64,000 nt of DNA, taken from NCBI RefSeq assembly GCF_000720135.1, contig NZ_JOIU01000034.1, positions 1 through 64,000 on the forward strand, given 5' to 3'. The position numbers were made by a program, and so were the translations under genes. The notes under the pieces are model-generated. The model did not search any database and had not been told where the DNA came from. It was given only the letters and a program-made list of their open reading frames with translations. Shown in pieces: positions 63,573-64,000 of this stretch (its first letter is position 1; each line of letters begins with the position of its first letter). The stretch is from Streptomyces sp. NRRL S-1022 (GTDB taxonomy: Bacteria > Actinomycetota > Actinomycetes > Streptomycetales > Streptomycetaceae).

Positions 63573-64000
63573 ATGAGTGCAGACCAGATGTCGATCGGCG
63601 AGATGCTCGCCGCCACCGTGCCCATGGCCCGGACCCTCAACCTGGAGTTCCTGGAGACCACGCCCGACAAGGCCGTGGTGTCCCTGCCGGACCAGGGCGC
63701 GTACCACAACCACGTGGGCGGCCCGCACGCCGGTGCGATGTTCACCCTCGGGGAGTCGGCCAGCGGCGCCATCGTGCTGGCCGCCTTCGGGGACCAGCTC
63801 TCGCGCGCCGTACCGCTCGCCGTGCGGGCCGAGATCGCCTACAAGAAGCTGGCGATGGGGGCCGTCACCGCGACCGCCACGCTGGGCCGCCCGGCCGCCG
63901 AGGTCGTCGCCGAACTGGACGCGGGACAGCGCCCCGAGTTCCCGGTGTCGATCGAGATCCGGCGCGCGGACGGCGCCGTCACCGGCGAGATGAGCGTCCT
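63573..64000 (+). CDS. Hotdog-fold thioesterase (DUF4442/PaaI-like), 5' part
   Basis: About 142 codons to the window edge; the gene continues to the right. Starts MSADQMSIGEMLAATVPMAR; the hotdog core is LPDQGAYHNHVGGPHAGAM then FTLGESASGAIVLAA and IAYKKLAMGAVTATATL. Members hydrolyse acyl-CoA thioesters. No ribosome-binding site for ATG 63573; leaderless from TAACAT. ATG 63564 is an in-frame alternative. Confidence 0.85.
   Translation, partial: MSADQMSIGEMLAATVPMARTLNLEFLETTPDKAVVSLPDQGAYHNHVGGPHAGAMFTLGESASGAIVLAAFGDQLSRAVPLAVRAEIAYKKLAMGAVTATATLGRPAAEVVAELDAGQRPEFPVSIEIRRADGAVTGEMSV

Overview
The window reads as one continuous stretch of a Streptomyces chromosome. It is very GC-rich throughout, with third-position G/C bias, many GTG starts, several probable leaderless genes and U-poor terminator hairpins. 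It carries Streptomyces-typical families (DUF5999, Sbp/DUF881 cluster, an FtsR/OdhI-type block, a divergent third EF-Tu, sugar importers without their own ATPase). No insertion sequence, prophage, CRISPR array, tRNA or secondary-metabolite cluster was seen. All identifications are from reading translations and motifs; no database search was run.

Layout. 0-0.15 kb: 3' end of a 5S rRNA and its terminator. 0.2-5.7 kb: CDP-alcohol phosphatidyltransferase, a nucleotidyltransferase fused to a degenerate phosphomannomutase domain, and a DUF881-Sbp-DUF881 cluster. 5.9-10.6 kb: OdhI/GarA-like FHA protein, FtsR, DUF151 protein, a second MerR-type regulator and DNA polymerase IV. 11-14.7 kb: PRC-barrel gene divergent from gcvP, which sits behind a tandem glycine riboswitch. 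14.7-18.6 kb: molybdate uptake operon modABC plus a di-Mop protein, next to an HTH-Mop regulator. 18.6-22 kb: APC-type permease, a small membrane protein and a universal stress protein.

22-26.6 kb: a xylo-oligosaccharide-type importer (binding protein and two permeases) and a secreted GH10 xylanase, preceded by a clear promoter and four related palindromes. 26.7-31.2 kb: DUF5999 protein, a hypothetical protein, a GCS2-type glutamate-cysteine ligase and a CPBP protease. 31.2-43.2 kb: many regulator/target pairs, mostly divergent and often with palindromes between them: MerR/membrane protein, autoregulated-looking PadR, MocR/flavin protein, LysR/EamA exporter, plus two more EamA exporters, a ClpN-only protein, an isochorismatase-like hydrolase and a Rieske lipoprotein.

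43.3-48.8 kb: HipA-like kinase coupled to DUF3037, two SDR reductases behind a consensus promoter, a peptide-type binding lipoprotein and uracil-DNA glycosylase. 49-54.3 kb: a small helical-repeat protein whose 3' end has been copied downstream several times, TetR/monooxygenase divergon, Gfo/Idh oxidoreductase and apolipoprotein N-acyltransferase. 54.4-60 kb: SnoaL-like protein, DUF4291 protein, UppP, HxlR/thiolase divergon and a TVP38 membrane protein. 60.1-64 kb: tuf3-type EF-Tu gene behind a possible leader ORF and hairpin, a spermidine-synthase-like methyltransferase, a Q/P-rich membrane-anchored protein and the start of a hotdog thioesterase.

Most of the window is ordinary core chromosome. 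The least-explained features are the decaying tandem copies of a gene 3' end (49.4-50.0 kb), the leader ORF/hairpin before the EF-Tu gene, the HipA-DUF3037 pair, and the set of unassigned operator architectures.
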